In this document: positions 43,890 through 56,097 of the stretch, one piece after another
Layout: each line of letters begins with the position of its first letter
Position numbering within the stretch: position 1 is the stretch's first letter
Source of the DNA: Polytrichum commune
Taxonomy: Eukaryota > Streptophyta > Polytrichopsida > Polytrichales > Polytrichaceae
DNA length: 64,000 bases
Assembly: GCA_950295325.1 (NCBI GenBank)
Contig: OX485807.1
Coordinates: forward strand, 21,919,666-21,983,665
Reading direction: 5' to 3'
The notes under the pieces: model-generated
Database searches by the model: none
The model's input: the letters and a program-made list of their open reading frames with translations, nothing else
Told to the model about the DNA's origin: nothing
Position numbers and translations under genes: made by a program

Positions 43890-44400
43890 TTGAATGCAAC
43901 TTTGTTTTTTGGAGTAGGTGGTTGTGCAAAATTTCATGTCTTTTCACAACTTATCGTATTACTTGTTTTGTTCTATCCGTGTTTACAACTTGTCTATTTC
44001 AGCTTGTATATTTTGTTATCTCTATGTTTATTGGTAAGCCTTTAACTATATCCAAGTGTTATTGGTTGTGTTTTGAATGATACTTTAAATGATTTAGGAT
44101 TGGTATTACTAATTGAAACCAAATTAATGACAATATGAATGGTATGGAATGTTTGTTACTCACATAATCAATTTTGCAATGCTATAGTATTCCATCCACT
44201 ATTTGGTACTTGTGCGATTTATAAAAGATAATGTGTCAAAATTTAGCCTCTCCAAACAATTACAAATAAATATAGGGTGTTAAAAAATATGTCAAAGTAG
44301 CTTTTTATTTACAAATAGGGAGGGAAAAAATATTGAGAGGTAGATAAATATCCCCCCCTTAAATACCCCATTATCGCACATGATTACGAAACGTAAGGGG
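43890..44400 (-). repeat. End-X region of element E
   Basis: The inverted partner of 36986-37470, as described there. It includes the run tccccccc and taccccattatcgcac. Confidence 0.85.
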
Positions 44401-44409
44401 GTTGGCAAT

Positions 44410-44985
44410 AATATAATTTGTAATGTTACATACTAATAATATTTAAACACATATAGGTGTGGTTATGATTCACCCAATCTTATAGAATCTTGATCAACAA
44501 CTTCTAAAATGTCATTGAACCTTAAGAACACAAGTGACTTCACATGGTGGTGATTTGTCCAATTTCAAAGATTTAATGCACACATTATATTATTAAAATA
44601 TTGTATACATGTTTTATTTGTGAGATTCACCATATCAAGGCGATCTTATTAGAATGAAGTGATTAATAAATTCTTCCAATGTGGTAGTCTGTTGACTCCT
44701 TTAGGTATATAATTAAAGGTTAGGTGGAGACTTATTTCTATTACAACACTCTAACTATTGTAGAAACTTCATTTACATATGGTTTCATTTAGATATATTT
44801 AAGAGATATTCAACGTGATGTTCAATTGACAAATTTTATGAATAATCCCAATGATGTAATGAATGGTGACAATTACCTATGTTTTTTTAGGGAGATTGAG
44901 GATGAAAAGATAGATCACTCAAATGTTAAAAATATGCACATTCTAGCTAGATTTGGGGGATTATGAAAATATGATGAAAGTGGGA
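44410..44985. other. No recognisable feature
   Basis: AT-rich DNA to the right of element E with no domain or repeat partner. Confidence 0.4.
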
Positions 44986-44988
44986 GGA

Positions 44989-45330
44989 GGAGGTTGAGGA
45001 CATGGTCAAGTATAATGCACTAAGATTGTCAAATTGGAATGTTGGACAAGTAGATGTGATAGTGTACATGTTAGATCCTACTGATATATTTTTTTTGTCA
45101 CCAATATTTGGAGATGTTTTTCTACAACTTAATAATGGGTGGCCCCCATTGAAAATTACCAATTGACAACACCTATGGAGGATTTGACAATCACTTATTC
45201 TAGAACTATAAGGGATACTCTCAACTTGGGACACATTCAAAGGGCCATGTTGTCTTCATATACATAGGAATGGTAGACAACATATATATGGACAGTTCAT
45301 ACACAGAGATAGGAAGATTTATTTGTGGAA
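44989..45330 (+). pseudogene. Decayed coding sequence, family not recognised
   Basis: The plus frame reads VEDMVKYNALRLSNWNVGQV, DVIVYMLDPTDIFFLSPIFG, DVFLQLNNGWPPLKITN and, after several stops, RQHIYGQFIHREIGRFICGM. The composition is protein-like over about 110 codons, unlike its surroundings. No motif could be assigned. Confidence 0.3.
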
Positions 45331-45489
45331 TGAAGCTTTTGTTAGATTTGTGAACAAATCTTTGTATACAAGTATCCTTAGATAATATTATGTTCATGAT
45401 GTTTGGAAATGCTTATGCAAATAACCAATGTATTAAGTTATAGAATACGAACAATAAAGTGTATAACGCACACTAAACTTATTTCAATA

Positions 45490-45562
45490 TTTGTGTGAGG
45501 TTGGTGGTTTGTGTGAGCAGTTGTGTGAGGTTGGTGGTCTGTGTGAGCAGTTATGTGAGGTT
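45490..45562 (+). repeat. 36-bp tandem duplication
   Basis: Two near-identical units ttgtgtgaggttggtggt + ctgtgtgagcag, with the start of a third. Confidence 0.9.
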
Positions 45563-45569
45563 TGAGAGA

Positions 45570-48500
45570 GGACCTCGATGCTTGAGTTTGAAAGGTTTCA
45601 ATGTAAGAATTAGGGTTTGAGTGGAATTTGTGGGTTGTGAGTGAGTGTCACTCATTTTAGGGTGGAGGGTGATTTGTGATGATTAAGATTGGATTGAGTG
45701 TTGTGGGTTAGTGCAAAATAAAAAATTCAGCGCCTTCCACCTCAATGTGAGTTTCTTTTCCTCCTGATTTTCAAATCATCCTCTTTTGCTTCCAAATGCA
45801 TCTTGAATCGTATTCAATTGAGCATCTATTCTTTCTATTCTTAAAAGCCTCTTTTCTCTCCATTTAATTCATCTTGAATCTTGCTTTAGGGTGAATTTTG
45901 CAAAGCAATGCATTGTTCCCAAATACAAAAGCAATGCTTCATTTCATGTTCTGCATTTCTTTTGCCTATGAATTTTTTAAAGAACAAATATTGAACCATT
46001 TTGATCTTTCTCTATTCATTATTCATCTTTTTCTCTATTTTTTTTCATTACCTTTCTCAAGTTTGGAATGCTTCATGTTAACCTTTCTATCAATTCTGAC
46101 ATTCTGGTTTTTTTCCCCTTAATTCTACTATAATTTATACATATTTGAATTTATTAAGCGTGATTCAATGTAATAAATCATAATTAATTCAAGTAAGCAT
46201 ATATTAGATATAATAAGCATAATTACCTTGGTGATTATAATCCCTGGTTTAATTATATTTAATTAGGCTTGATACACTTAATTACATTTATTCAGCTTAA
46301 TGAGTTCGAATGTGTATGAATACTTCTGAAAGTAGAAGGCATTAACTAAATTATTATAAACTAAACAAACTACAAATAGCACACATATATAAGTTTCATT
46401 TTAGAGTGACAAAAGACCTTTTCAAATGACAACCGTGACATTTTGAGTTTTTCCATCATGTTCTCCTAGGCTAGACAATTTGTAGAAAATCCAATTCAGC
46501 CAACGCCAAAGATATAACTACCAACCCAAAGGCACCTCCGCAGGCGCCAAAGAATTCACACCCCAACATCATCATCACCAAGAGGTTAGATCAACATAAT
46601 CTTTCAGGTTTGTATTTCTACAAAGATCATTAGCACCATGAGTGCCATGGTCATTGAGATGAACAAAGTCAAGTCCAATCCATTGCTCTTTTGAATGACC
46701 ATAACATGGTGGAAGGTATTTGTCATTGTTACCATCATCGAAGACTTCATCATAGGCGAATTTGGAGTCGGAGCAACACCTTTCACAACATTGACGACGC
46801 CGGTTCCATATCCAATGCCAAGGACATCTTCAAATTCGCTAGAGGTCCGAGGACAATTCAAAGGCCCTATCGCCTTCATCAGTGCGCAAGCACCCCGCAT
46901 AGAAGCCAAATTAAAACTTTGTTAGCAAGAAATGGACACCAAGGCACCCAGAAAGAAAGGTGGCATTGCAACTTTACAAAAGCCCGTTTGTAGACATGAC
47001 ATTAAACTATTATTGAACTACTGACAAACGTGCACATGCAACCATGAGTTCCAATCTCCTAGAGAACACGCACATGGCATGAAGGTGCATTGTGATAATT
47101 CTCTACCTTACTGGATATCAAGGAAAGAGAGCATGAAACAGTTCATCTGAGCAAACTTTGTTACGTACGTGCGCCCGCAAACAACATCTCAACAATCAGG
47201 CAGCATGTACCTAGACACATGCCCACAAACAACCTCCTCCACCATGACCCAATGGCTCCTCACATGAAACATGAGGGAAGAGAGCATGAGTCAATACATA
47301 ACAATAGAGATTGTTTGTGATCGCATACCTGTAAAATAACCCATGCACCCATGCACCATGGAAAAACTCACAAACTCCATTGCGTGGATATACACGAGTG
47401 TTCACTATCCAACAAAGACTTCAACACGTACTATGCATTTGTTCCTTAGGATTCAAACAAACACTTCAAACTAGTTGCCAAATTGCACCATAATTCAAAG
47501 ACTTTGCTTTGTCAACCAAGAGCTACTCATACAATGTCATTCAACTTAAAATTGGTTCGCTTTCCTCAATAAATCAATCAGATTTTTGCCTTGGACAATC
47601 TTACCACATTGAGTTGTGCATAAAAAGGAATAATCTCATAAATAACAAGGGCTTCAGACCCAATTGCTTCAATTAGACAATGGTGCTTACACAAATTAAT
47701 CCAATAAATTAATCCTTCCCTAACCTTAAACATGTGTATTGCGTGTTGAGGATAACATGTTTATGAGCATAGTTTGTAAATGAGTAAACATGGTGAGAAG
47801 CCTTGGAGTTAATGAAATTAGATACAAGGGAAATTTAAGTGTGACCATTTGTCGTGCAAAGATGAAAGTGCGATGTTTGGCAAATTGTCTCAACTGATTG
47901 AGTGACCATCTACTTAAGGAAGTAGATGCTTGATGTTGTAAGTATCACATCTGTAATTGCCTAAGACTGATATGAGAGGAAAGAAATCTTTATTTTGCAA
48001 GAAAAAAATCCCTAGGATTGTGGATTGTTTGAGGCAAATGGTCTTGTGAAATGAGATTATTCATTTGCCTAGATTTTGTGCAAGGAATGGTTGGATACTT
48101 ATAGAAATTAAATTTATTTTTAAAGTAACAGCTTGATTGATGAAGAAGCCATGGTGTGAATATCTTAAAAGGATGTTGTAATTGTGTAAGGAACTATCGT
48201 TTAGAGTGTAGTAATTTACTCAAAATCCATTGCAATCACATGATAGAGTGAGAAACTCATCATTATGAAATTGAGAAAGGAATAAGAAAGGGTGGGATCA
48301 ATCCACCACGATATCAAAGTGCATTGACCATTGCCAACCTACCGTATCTCATATATGAATAGAATTCACACATAAATTGGCGATTAAGATCAAAGATTCC
48401 TAATACATTGGACATTATTATGTGATTGTAGTCACTTTTCACTATAATGAATGAAATCATGATCAAAGGATTTTAACAATAACCCTGAATGATAAGCTAT

Positions 48501-50020
48501 GTAAATGAGAAGGGCCATAGTCTAAGAGAGAAGAGGAAGCCACAGCTAGCAACATGTCCATTGTCTTTTGGAGATTTAGAGGCAATGAATAGGAAGTGTT
48601 GTGAGACCATGGGTAGGTGAAAGGACAAGGCAATTGTACCAACGGCGGGGTTACCGAAGGTGAACATGGAAGTTAGATTTGTAGAAGGGATCTAAAAGGA
48701 GATGGATTAATCATGCATGCAAACATAAAACCATTGAACTAAACTATGAAGCAATCTTGAATTAGTTAATCAGTAAGCTCTAGTTACCAATGTGACAATA
48801 ATGGACTATTGTCCAATACCGTGGTTTATTGCCACAACTAAATGTCATCTAAATAATTTGAGATCATTTGTGAATTGTAATCAAATCATGTAAGAGTCAA
48901 GGAATGGACAATTTCTCTAACACTTTCCTAACCTACCATGGAAAATAGTTTTGGAAACTTACATGTGGTTGTCCTTCAATTGGTCTAGGTAAGGACAATG
49001 GCCAGATGGACTCTTTAAAATTCAAAGAAATTAGCCCAATAACCCACGAGGTTTTCATTATAGTATTTCATGATCCATTAATTGATCACTTAAATTAAAA
49101 TATGATTATGGTTCACGTTGGGATGCCTTTGGCCCAATTATATGACGTTACTAGCACTAAAAAAACAATCGATGAGCTAAGCTCCCTCCATTGAAATTTT
49201 TGTTATAGCAAGTCATTATTACTAGACTATGGTTGGTTGCAAGAAAATAAAAATTGTACCTACTACAGTGAGTAACCCTTGCAATCCACCTTCTAATCTG
49301 GTTTTCCCCCATAAAATCACATCAAACATAATCTATTATAGGTTTTGGTACCCAAGTTTTACTTAGAACTCATTGTGACCTATCAAATGGCCTAATAATG
49401 ACATCTAGAACCCCAAAGTGACACTTATTTTAGCCTACCATGTATGTTTTGTTTAGTTGAATCCGTATCAAAAACCTTTATACAAGGCCAATTGTGAGCT
49501 TGCCATGCTTCATAATTAAGTTGATTTGTTGTGGTTGCATATGCCCGTTCATAACTAGTCATAACAACAAATGACTCAGTGAAGGCCCACATTAGGCCTT
49601 CATGTTATAAGTGTTATTTAGTGAGTCACTGAGGCCAAGAGAGAGCACTCCGTCCATAGGCGAGCCTTGCATGGGTCATTTGATACTATGATTGATTATA
49701 ATCACACATCCATAACCAAATCCAGAAAACCAATGAGCATATCAACCTCACACAAGGCCTTTCCAACATTTGGTGCTTCATTTGGTCAATGGTTCTTGGT
49801 ATGCTTACGAATGAGCGTCCATAAGGTATCATCACTACCATTGACCGAGTGGAGGCTATATGGAGCTACAAAGGGTCAATGGCAACTCATATATTTTACA
49901 CGCATTCATAGAGTGGTTGCGCTACCAACAACTTGATGAGACCTCAATTCACAAGGCGCCTTGTGACCCTAAGCCCTATGGTGCTACCCATGGGATATAT
50001 ACGGACCCGTATCCATAGAC
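45570..50020. other. Long stretch without recognisable genes
   Basis: AT-rich DNA. The frames at 46604-46993 overlap on both strands and give no domain (one reads IIGEFGVGATPFTTLTTPVP). No arrays, TIRs or repeat partners were found. It may be old transposon debris beyond recognition. Confidence 0.4.
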
Positions 50021-50022
50021 TA

Positions 50023-50965
50023 CCGTACGTTAAGGGCAGCTTCGACACATCTTAGCCGAATAATTAATTAAAGTTCAAAAAGTAGGTTCAACACCTAAAA
50101 ATAATGTATTCATATTTTCAGCAATTTTCTCTTTTAATTTTTAAAAATTCAGCCTAAATTCATTTTTAATTTTCTATTTAAGCTTATATCTTGTAAATCT
50201 CTCTTGCATTGAATGACAAGTAAGATGTGAGTGAAGAGTTGAGAATGCTATGTGCTTTATGCAAGTAGAGTGGAGTTGTGTTCAACAATGCATATGGGAT
50301 ATGTAAACTTTGAGGTGAAGCACCAAGTTAGACTTCATTTTTATAACACGCATAACTTTTGCATAGAGTCTTCAAATGATATAAAATTTCTTGGAGGTGA
50401 AAGATTACTTGATTTCTAAACTTTTCTTAGACAAACAAAATTCCAAAAAAGTTGATCTTCTATGCACAAATGAGCTCCGAAAAACTGTTATGAACGCATT
50501 TTAATTTTTTGATCTTTACACGGCTGCAATGTTTTGTCCATATCTTTTGCATAAAGACTTATTTTGACACAAAACTTGTTGAAGGTGGAAGAAGGATTGA
50601 TTTCTCAACTTTTGTTAGTTGGACAAAATTCTATAAAACTTCATCTTCTATGCTCAATTGGACTCCAAAAATTTGTGTACAACACATTTGAAAAGCCTCA
50701 CCTAGAGTCTTGCTACTTCTTAACCCATATTCTTTGTGGACTAATGTAAGTGAGCTTGATTACAAAAAGAGCACCTTCTCTCTTTCAAAATTCACATATG
50801 CTTCCACTGAAAGTAAAACTCTAGTGAGAAGTAAAAATTTCTTACTTTTTGGCAATTTTGAAAAATAATTAATTTTATATTCGGCAAAAAATGCCAATGA
50901 TTTTCCAAAATTTTCGGCATCTATTTTTAGAATTATTTTGTGCCGAACCTGCCCTTAACGTACGG
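50023..50965. mobile_element. TIR element with TA target, tips CCGTACGTTAAGGGCAG
   Basis: Perfect 17-base terminal inverted repeats CCGTACGTTAAGGGCAG are followed by a weaker extension (cttcgacac on the left, gttcggcac on the right). TA occurs on both sides (50021-50022 and 50966-50967). A TA duplication fits Tc1/mariner-type integration, though two bases is weak evidence. The 943-bp body is AT-rich, has no transposase and contains two diverged ~175-bp direct units. Confidence 0.8.
50340..50695 (+). repeat. Two diverged ~175-bp units inside the TA element
   Basis: Units at about 50340 and 50515 share tcttttgcata-type words, ggaggtgaaagattacttga / gaaggtggaagaaggattga, tttctaaacttttcttag / tttctcaacttttgttag and gatcttctatgc/catcttctatgc. 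Confidence 0.65.
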
Positions 50966-50969
50966 TAGC

Positions 50970-51765
50970 CTCGTGACCACTAGTCTATTGAAGACAATAT
51001 GCGAGTCTTTCATGAACCAATGGTTGTGGGCTAAGTTTATAGACACAGGTCCATAAACTCCTAGTATTCACAGGTATACGGTGTACTGACAAGACATACC
51101 GCATATGGAGTTGTCCATTGGAGCTTTGGTTGGGGGTTCTCCTTTCGGAACTCACGAGGACACACTCCCACCGAACCATGTGCAAAAACAATCTTTTGGT
51201 ATGGGGCTAACCCTTTAAGTACTCCTTTACACCCGACCACCTTTTAAAATAATAATAATAAATCCTATATAAGATTCCAGTCACCTATTGCCCCTATAAA
51301 TATTGCGTATAGCACATGGTAACTTCTTTGTGAAGGTATATAAGACATTGTATGGAACACTTATGCAATATGCTTATCATGATTGGACAATGACTCAACA
51401 TAATAAATGGAATCAAGAGCATCCATTAACAAAATATATAATTTTAGCATACTAAAGGATTTGTTTCACTTTGATATTCGAGCTTGGGGGTTGGGAGGGT
51501 CAGAAAGGGCTGAAGTATCTAGGGAACATTAGTAATAATGCAAAGAGTGCGTGTGTTGAATATGAGTCTATCATTCTTCAACCATGTGGAATAAGCACTA
51601 GTTTATGTATGTATGTATGTATTATAATCATATTCATGCATGAATCATCAACAATCTCCATCCCAAGATGTTAAAGGGATCCATATTTGTTGTTCATGCC
51701 AATTAAATGGTGCAAAAATAGCTAAACCGAATGCGCTACGCGCATGGCAATACCTTAGTACGTGT
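50970..51765. other. No recognisable gene
   Basis: A (gtat)n microsatellite at about 51605-51623. Otherwise unassigned. Confidence 0.4.
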
Positions 51766-51767
51766 AC

Positions 51768-52302
51768 ATCACTTTTATATGTAGTCACAAGGGAATCGGG
51801 GCATGTTAATATGTTCACTGACTCCAAATGCACTTATATTTTTTGGGGAGTCTTGTTGTAAGGTGGCACACCCACCCTAACCTAATCATCCCCAAGCTTG
51901 CTAAACAAACATCATTATCACTCATTTGAATGTCTAATAATAGAGAACATAGGCTATTTTGGGGGCATGTAGCAAGGGAGAGCGGGACTGTGTGACCCAA
52001 GTTTCATGTTGTTCTAGTTTGATTTCATTAAATATCATCCGAGAACCTTCATCCATTGCAATTTACAAGTATCATTTGTTTTATATGTAGTCACGAGGTC
52101 AATGGGGCATGTTAATATGTTATATGACTCCAAATGCACTCCAATGTTTTTTGGAGTCTTCTTCGAAGGTGCTACACCCACCCTAATCTAATCACCCCAT
52201 ACGTCGTTAACTAAGGGTCATCATCACTAATTGACATATAAGATAATAGGAGATAAAGTCTATTTTGGGGCATGTAGCCCGAGATAGTGGGACCACATGG
52301 CC
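51768..52302 (+). repeat. Direct duplication, period ~300 bp
   Basis: Unit 1 (51768-51990) and unit 2 (52070-52302) share ttatatgtagtcac, ggggcatgttaatatgtt, gactccaaatgcact, acacccaccctaa, tctaatcacccc-type words and ctattttgggg followed by catgtagc. The units are diverged, with indels, so the duplication is old. Confidence 0.8.
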
Positions 52303-52309
52303 TTCAACC

Positions 52310-52830
52310 TGAGTACCCTATGTAGAGGTGTATGCTAAATTTCACTAGTGAACAACAAATTCACTTCTAGAACCCCAAACCTTAATTTCTAAACCCTTAA
52401 CTGTAGTAGAGCTTCAATCGTGGTCTTTCATCACACCAAGATTGTGTCCTAACTCTTAGCCATTTGGACATTGTGATCACTCAAAGACCAGTTGCTCTTC
52501 ATGTCAGAAAAATTATGTTTTCTCCCTTTATTCGTAGACCTAGAAAGTGAGTTTATGCTATTTGGATTTGCATTATCAATAGCTTCTTCAATTTGGATCT
52601 AGATCACTCCACCTATTTAAAGCGTTCTATATTTCTTGGTCCAAAATCGCTTTGTGTCCTCAAGGTTGAAATGAAATGTATCGAGTGTCCAATGTGTCAA
52701 TCAACTATTTCTAATGAAAAATCTATGAAAGTCACTGACTGTACATTCCAATTCCTTGCAATTATGACTTTTCAAAATCTTACATTTTTGTTGGTGATTA
52801 GAGTGTACTTCACTGTTTATGGAATTTAGT
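52310..52830. other. No recognisable gene
   Basis: The 78-codon plus frame at 52593-52829 has two CxxC-like pairs (CIECPMC) but no recognisable fold. Nothing else is visible. Confidence 0.35.
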
Positions 52831-52834
52831 GTCA

Positions 52835-53075
52835 TGTACATTGTTTGCAAAGGACCTAAACTAGATGCCTAGAAGTCTCAAAGTGTCATTCCTGCTAATT
52901 GCCAATATGATGTTATTCATCAACGTAAGTTTTAAAGTAAAAAATAATTTACATTATGATATTTAGTGTAGCCTCATTGAGATATTTGAGATGATAGTTT
53001 TGTGTTTTTGTATGCATGGGGGAAATGATATTGAACATACTAATGCCAAGTGTCATGTGTTTATGTTTTAGTATG
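52835..53075 (+). repeat. Dispersed repeat R2, copy 2
   Basis: The direct partner of 3040-3250. Relative to that copy it contains an extra ~30 bases around acattatgatatttagtgta, which resembles the end of the CTACACAAAATATG MITE family and may be an insertion remnant. The phrase ccaagtgtca is repeated several times just downstream to 53240. Confidence 0.6.
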
Positions 53076-53611
53076 CAAGAGGAAGATATTCTTGATCGTA
53101 CTTATGCCAAGTGTCACTTGTGTACATTCTAGTCAACTTGTATACCATTGTGTACAATAGGCATACACCTCATATCATTATTGAACATACTCATGCCAAG
53201 ATACGAATAAGTGCACTTGAATGCCAAGTGTCATGAGGTGATACTAATGATGAAGTTGTTGATCATTAGTGTAACCTAGCATACGCCTCAAAATAGGGTA
53301 AGTGAGACTACTATGCATATAACAAATGGTGTACTCCTAGCCCTCTTAACATACACAACTCAAAACTAAGGGCACACTTTCAAATGCTAGTTGTTTTGCG
53401 AAGCAAAATAGAGTTCGCCAACATTGACATAGTTTTCACCAATATTTTCAATCACTTCCATGTGGAGTGGGGGTGAGGGATGTGGGGATAATATTTGTCT
53501 TGTAATCCAACATGCAAGTTGGAATGTGGTTGTCCATGCACTTACCCATTTTCTGTTGTTATTGATTATAATACTTCCAAAATGATGTCAATCTTAGGGG
53601 GTTGTGGCATA

Positions 53612-53830
53612 AATTAATAACCAACGTCGGGCAATCCGATGTGAATTTCAGCCTGTTGGCCCTACCCTGCTCAAGAATCCTCTTGATGTAGGGTGGGGTT
53701 TACTGCCTACCTTGCGGTGTGTGGGCTCTTGGCTTCCTACATACCTAGCTAATATTTTGTCCGTCAAGTAGGGAGAAGATTTCACAACGGGAATCAAACT
53801 GCCAACCATTCCATTCTCCACTATGAAAAT
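53612..53830 (-). repeat. Dispersed SINE-like repeat S6, copy 2
   Basis: Inverted relative to 6700-6900. On the minus strand it reads gtttgattcccgttgtgaaa, gaagccaagagcccac, gcaaggtaggcagt, cccaccctacatcaagagga and cccgacgt. The B-box-like start is slightly better preserved here. Confidence 0.55.
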
Positions 53831-53834
53831 GAGT

Positions 53835-54560
53835 ACCTCTCCACTATCACCCAGTAGTTTAGGGTCATCTTGAACCATTGCACCAAAGATGTAAAGGACC
53901 TCTGGAAAACATGATTTCCTTACTGGATTCCATGCCAAATCCTGGTACTTGGCTCGACCATTGTGCAGTTGTCTTTTCATTAACATACAATCTGTATGCA
54001 CCAACATTCCAACTGACCAAAATACATCTTATTTCATTTTCCAAGAAAAGAGTTTTATTGGTAGATGAACAAAAAACAACACAAAACCTGAAATCAAGAT
54101 GATGTACATTTTTGAATCAATATTGATACATATTAGTATGTATTTATTGTGCAAGTTTTTGGGGGTGTTGGTCTTAGCACCATCTATCAAATTGTCAAAT
54201 TATTTGGCTCCTTGGTGGGGAATAGAGTCAAGACTAGATAGTAGAGGGCGATGACACCAACCTAGCTGGTGCTTTTTCAGTTTCGTTGAATATATTTATA
54301 ATGCATCGGAATATAGTGTGCATCTACAACAATATGCATATATGTTACTGTGCTTTCCTCGTTTATAGCGTGGCCCACAATATTCACCACAAACAATGTG
54401 CCTAGAGTAGGTAAGTTTTTGTGGGTGGATGTGGTCCATGGCAAGTACATGCACCCCAAAAGGACGACAAGGACAAAAAGTATCTTGATCCATCTTTCAA
54501 GTTCTACAACCATCTTTTAGATGAAGTTCACTTGCTGTAACAAATACGAATACAATCTTA
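53835..54560. other. No recognisable gene
   Basis: Short overlapping frames on both strands near 54277-54513 have no assignable motif. Confidence 0.35.
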
Positions 54561-54565
54561 TATTG

Positions 54566-54769
54566 AGCCTCAATAGCCATAACATTATTAAACAACGTGC
54601 ATTTGTTCATGTGGGACCTGAGAATATAACCATGGGATGCCTCAACCTAGTGCCAGAAGACTTAGATTAAGTTTGAACTTGCACCACGTTGGGACATCCC
54701 ATGGTTATATTCTCAGGACCCACATGAACGAACATACATTGCTTAATAATATTATGGCCCAATAGGAGT
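54566..54769. mobile_element. Fold-back MITE, arms ~80 bp
   Basis: The left arm 54566-54648 pairs with the right arm 54691-54769. The inner part is nearly perfect (gttcatgtgggacctgagaa on the left, ttctcaggacccacatgaac on the right, and ataaccatgggatg). The loop is about 40 bases. The arms are far longer than ordinary terminal repeats relative to element length, typical of a fold-back MITE. No target duplication is obvious. Confidence 0.75.
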
Positions 54770-55194
54770 AGCATAGTTATTTAACAAGGTAAATCGGAGG
54801 GGCTTGTGCTTTGTCAATTGATGCACAAATCTAGGTAGAGTCAATTGGCTTGAGTCATCCATACTCGTCACACATAAATATAAGCTAGGCCTTTTCATCT
54901 CTTCAACTTGTGAACGTACACGCATGTGGGTTTACTAAGGGGATAACCATGCGCTCCTCCCTTATGTGATTGGTTTAGGACACCGCCACCGATCATTTTG
55001 TCTGCTCATGCAAAGTGAAGAAGAGGATCGGAATTCGGAACCATAGTATACCTATATGTATGTAGCATCTATTTAAGTAGGGCACTATAGAACCATGTAT
55101 TGGAGAATGTCCATAGTGGAGTGCAATTTGGAACCTAAGGATGGGAGCCAAAGGGAATTTCCATGGGTTATTGAACCGGAACCGTTATATAAAA

Positions 55195-55450
55195 CCCTAT
55201 GCCGGAGGCCAGGCTTGGGGAGAACCGGCAGTTAGTTACAGATGAACTGGTTGAGTTTGAGAAATAATAACGATTGAAGTTCGAGACTTCAGGAGAATTA
55301 CTGATCATTCATATGAATCTACGGAAGAATATACCTTGAATGAATAAAGAAACACCGGAAGATGTCAACATGTCACCGGCTGGATTTAGAATCACTAGGA
55401 TCTTGATTGACTATGCCCAAAAACTTCCCGGGCACTGGTCGGAGACAATG
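55195..55450 (+). repeat. Dispersed repeat R3, copy 2
   Basis: The inverted partner of 23150-23390 and direct partner of 25535-25720. It has the fullest GC-rich start (gccggaggcc, gagaaccggcagttag) and ends cttcccgggcactgg. Confidence 0.6.
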
Positions 55451-55454
55451 TTCA

Positions 55455-56090
55455 AGATTGAAACCCTCATATGAGTTTCATTTTGAAGGGCTCTCAAATT
55501 TCAAACCTTCAATTGAAGGGTTGGTTCAATTCCAAGACGCCAATCCAAGAATATAGAAATGAAATACAAAACTCATATTAAACTTGCGCATGAATTATAT
55601 GGTTCATGTTTCCAGTACAATGTGAAGAATTTAGAATCAACCATTTCACTTCATTTCTTGTAGTGACAATGCCCTACGCTTGTTGGTTCTTATGACGGAC
55701 AGATTGTATTGAGGACTTCAAGTCATGTCTTCATTTTCAATTTGGAATTGCATTTGGAAGGGTTGTTTTGAGAGAGGTATATTTTGAAGGGGCAAATCGC
55801 GTTTGAAGGGCATTGAAGACTTCAATCTTGGCCATGCTAGGTAGTGGTCATGTAGGAGTCTAACCGCATTGGAAACGGGATCAATCACGGCACATAGGGG
55901 CCAACATGTGCAAAGATTATGTTATCATCGTCCCTTAATTCCTAGGGATATTCTCTTGGCATGCGAGAAGATTACAAGCTCGATCTCAGCATATTATGCT
56001 TTCAACTGCATTCTAGTGACTTCCGGACAAGGTCTACAACCACCTTGGACCAGTTGTGTACAAGGTTTTGTGTATGTGGTGTTTGTAAGA
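55455..56090. other. No recognisable feature
   Basis: Contains a small local repeat around attgaaggg/tttgaaggg words (55485-55810) and otherwise nothing assignable. Confidence 0.4.
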
Positions 56091-56097
56091 CATTTAA

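Larger units (their letters stand above)
42151..44400. mobile_element. Element E: CTCGGGGGG-family transposon with eroded right tip
   Basis: The left tip CTCGGGAAGGTGAC is an end-Y type like D's right end, with ccacatgag at the subterminal position. The right side matches D's end X (44377-44400 includes cacatgattacg and the inverted gtgcgataatgggg), but the outermost 15 or so bases and the target duplication are not recognisable. E is therefore inverted relative to D. It contains the only sizeable coding remnant in this subfamily, a zinc-finger protein. Confidence 0.75.
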
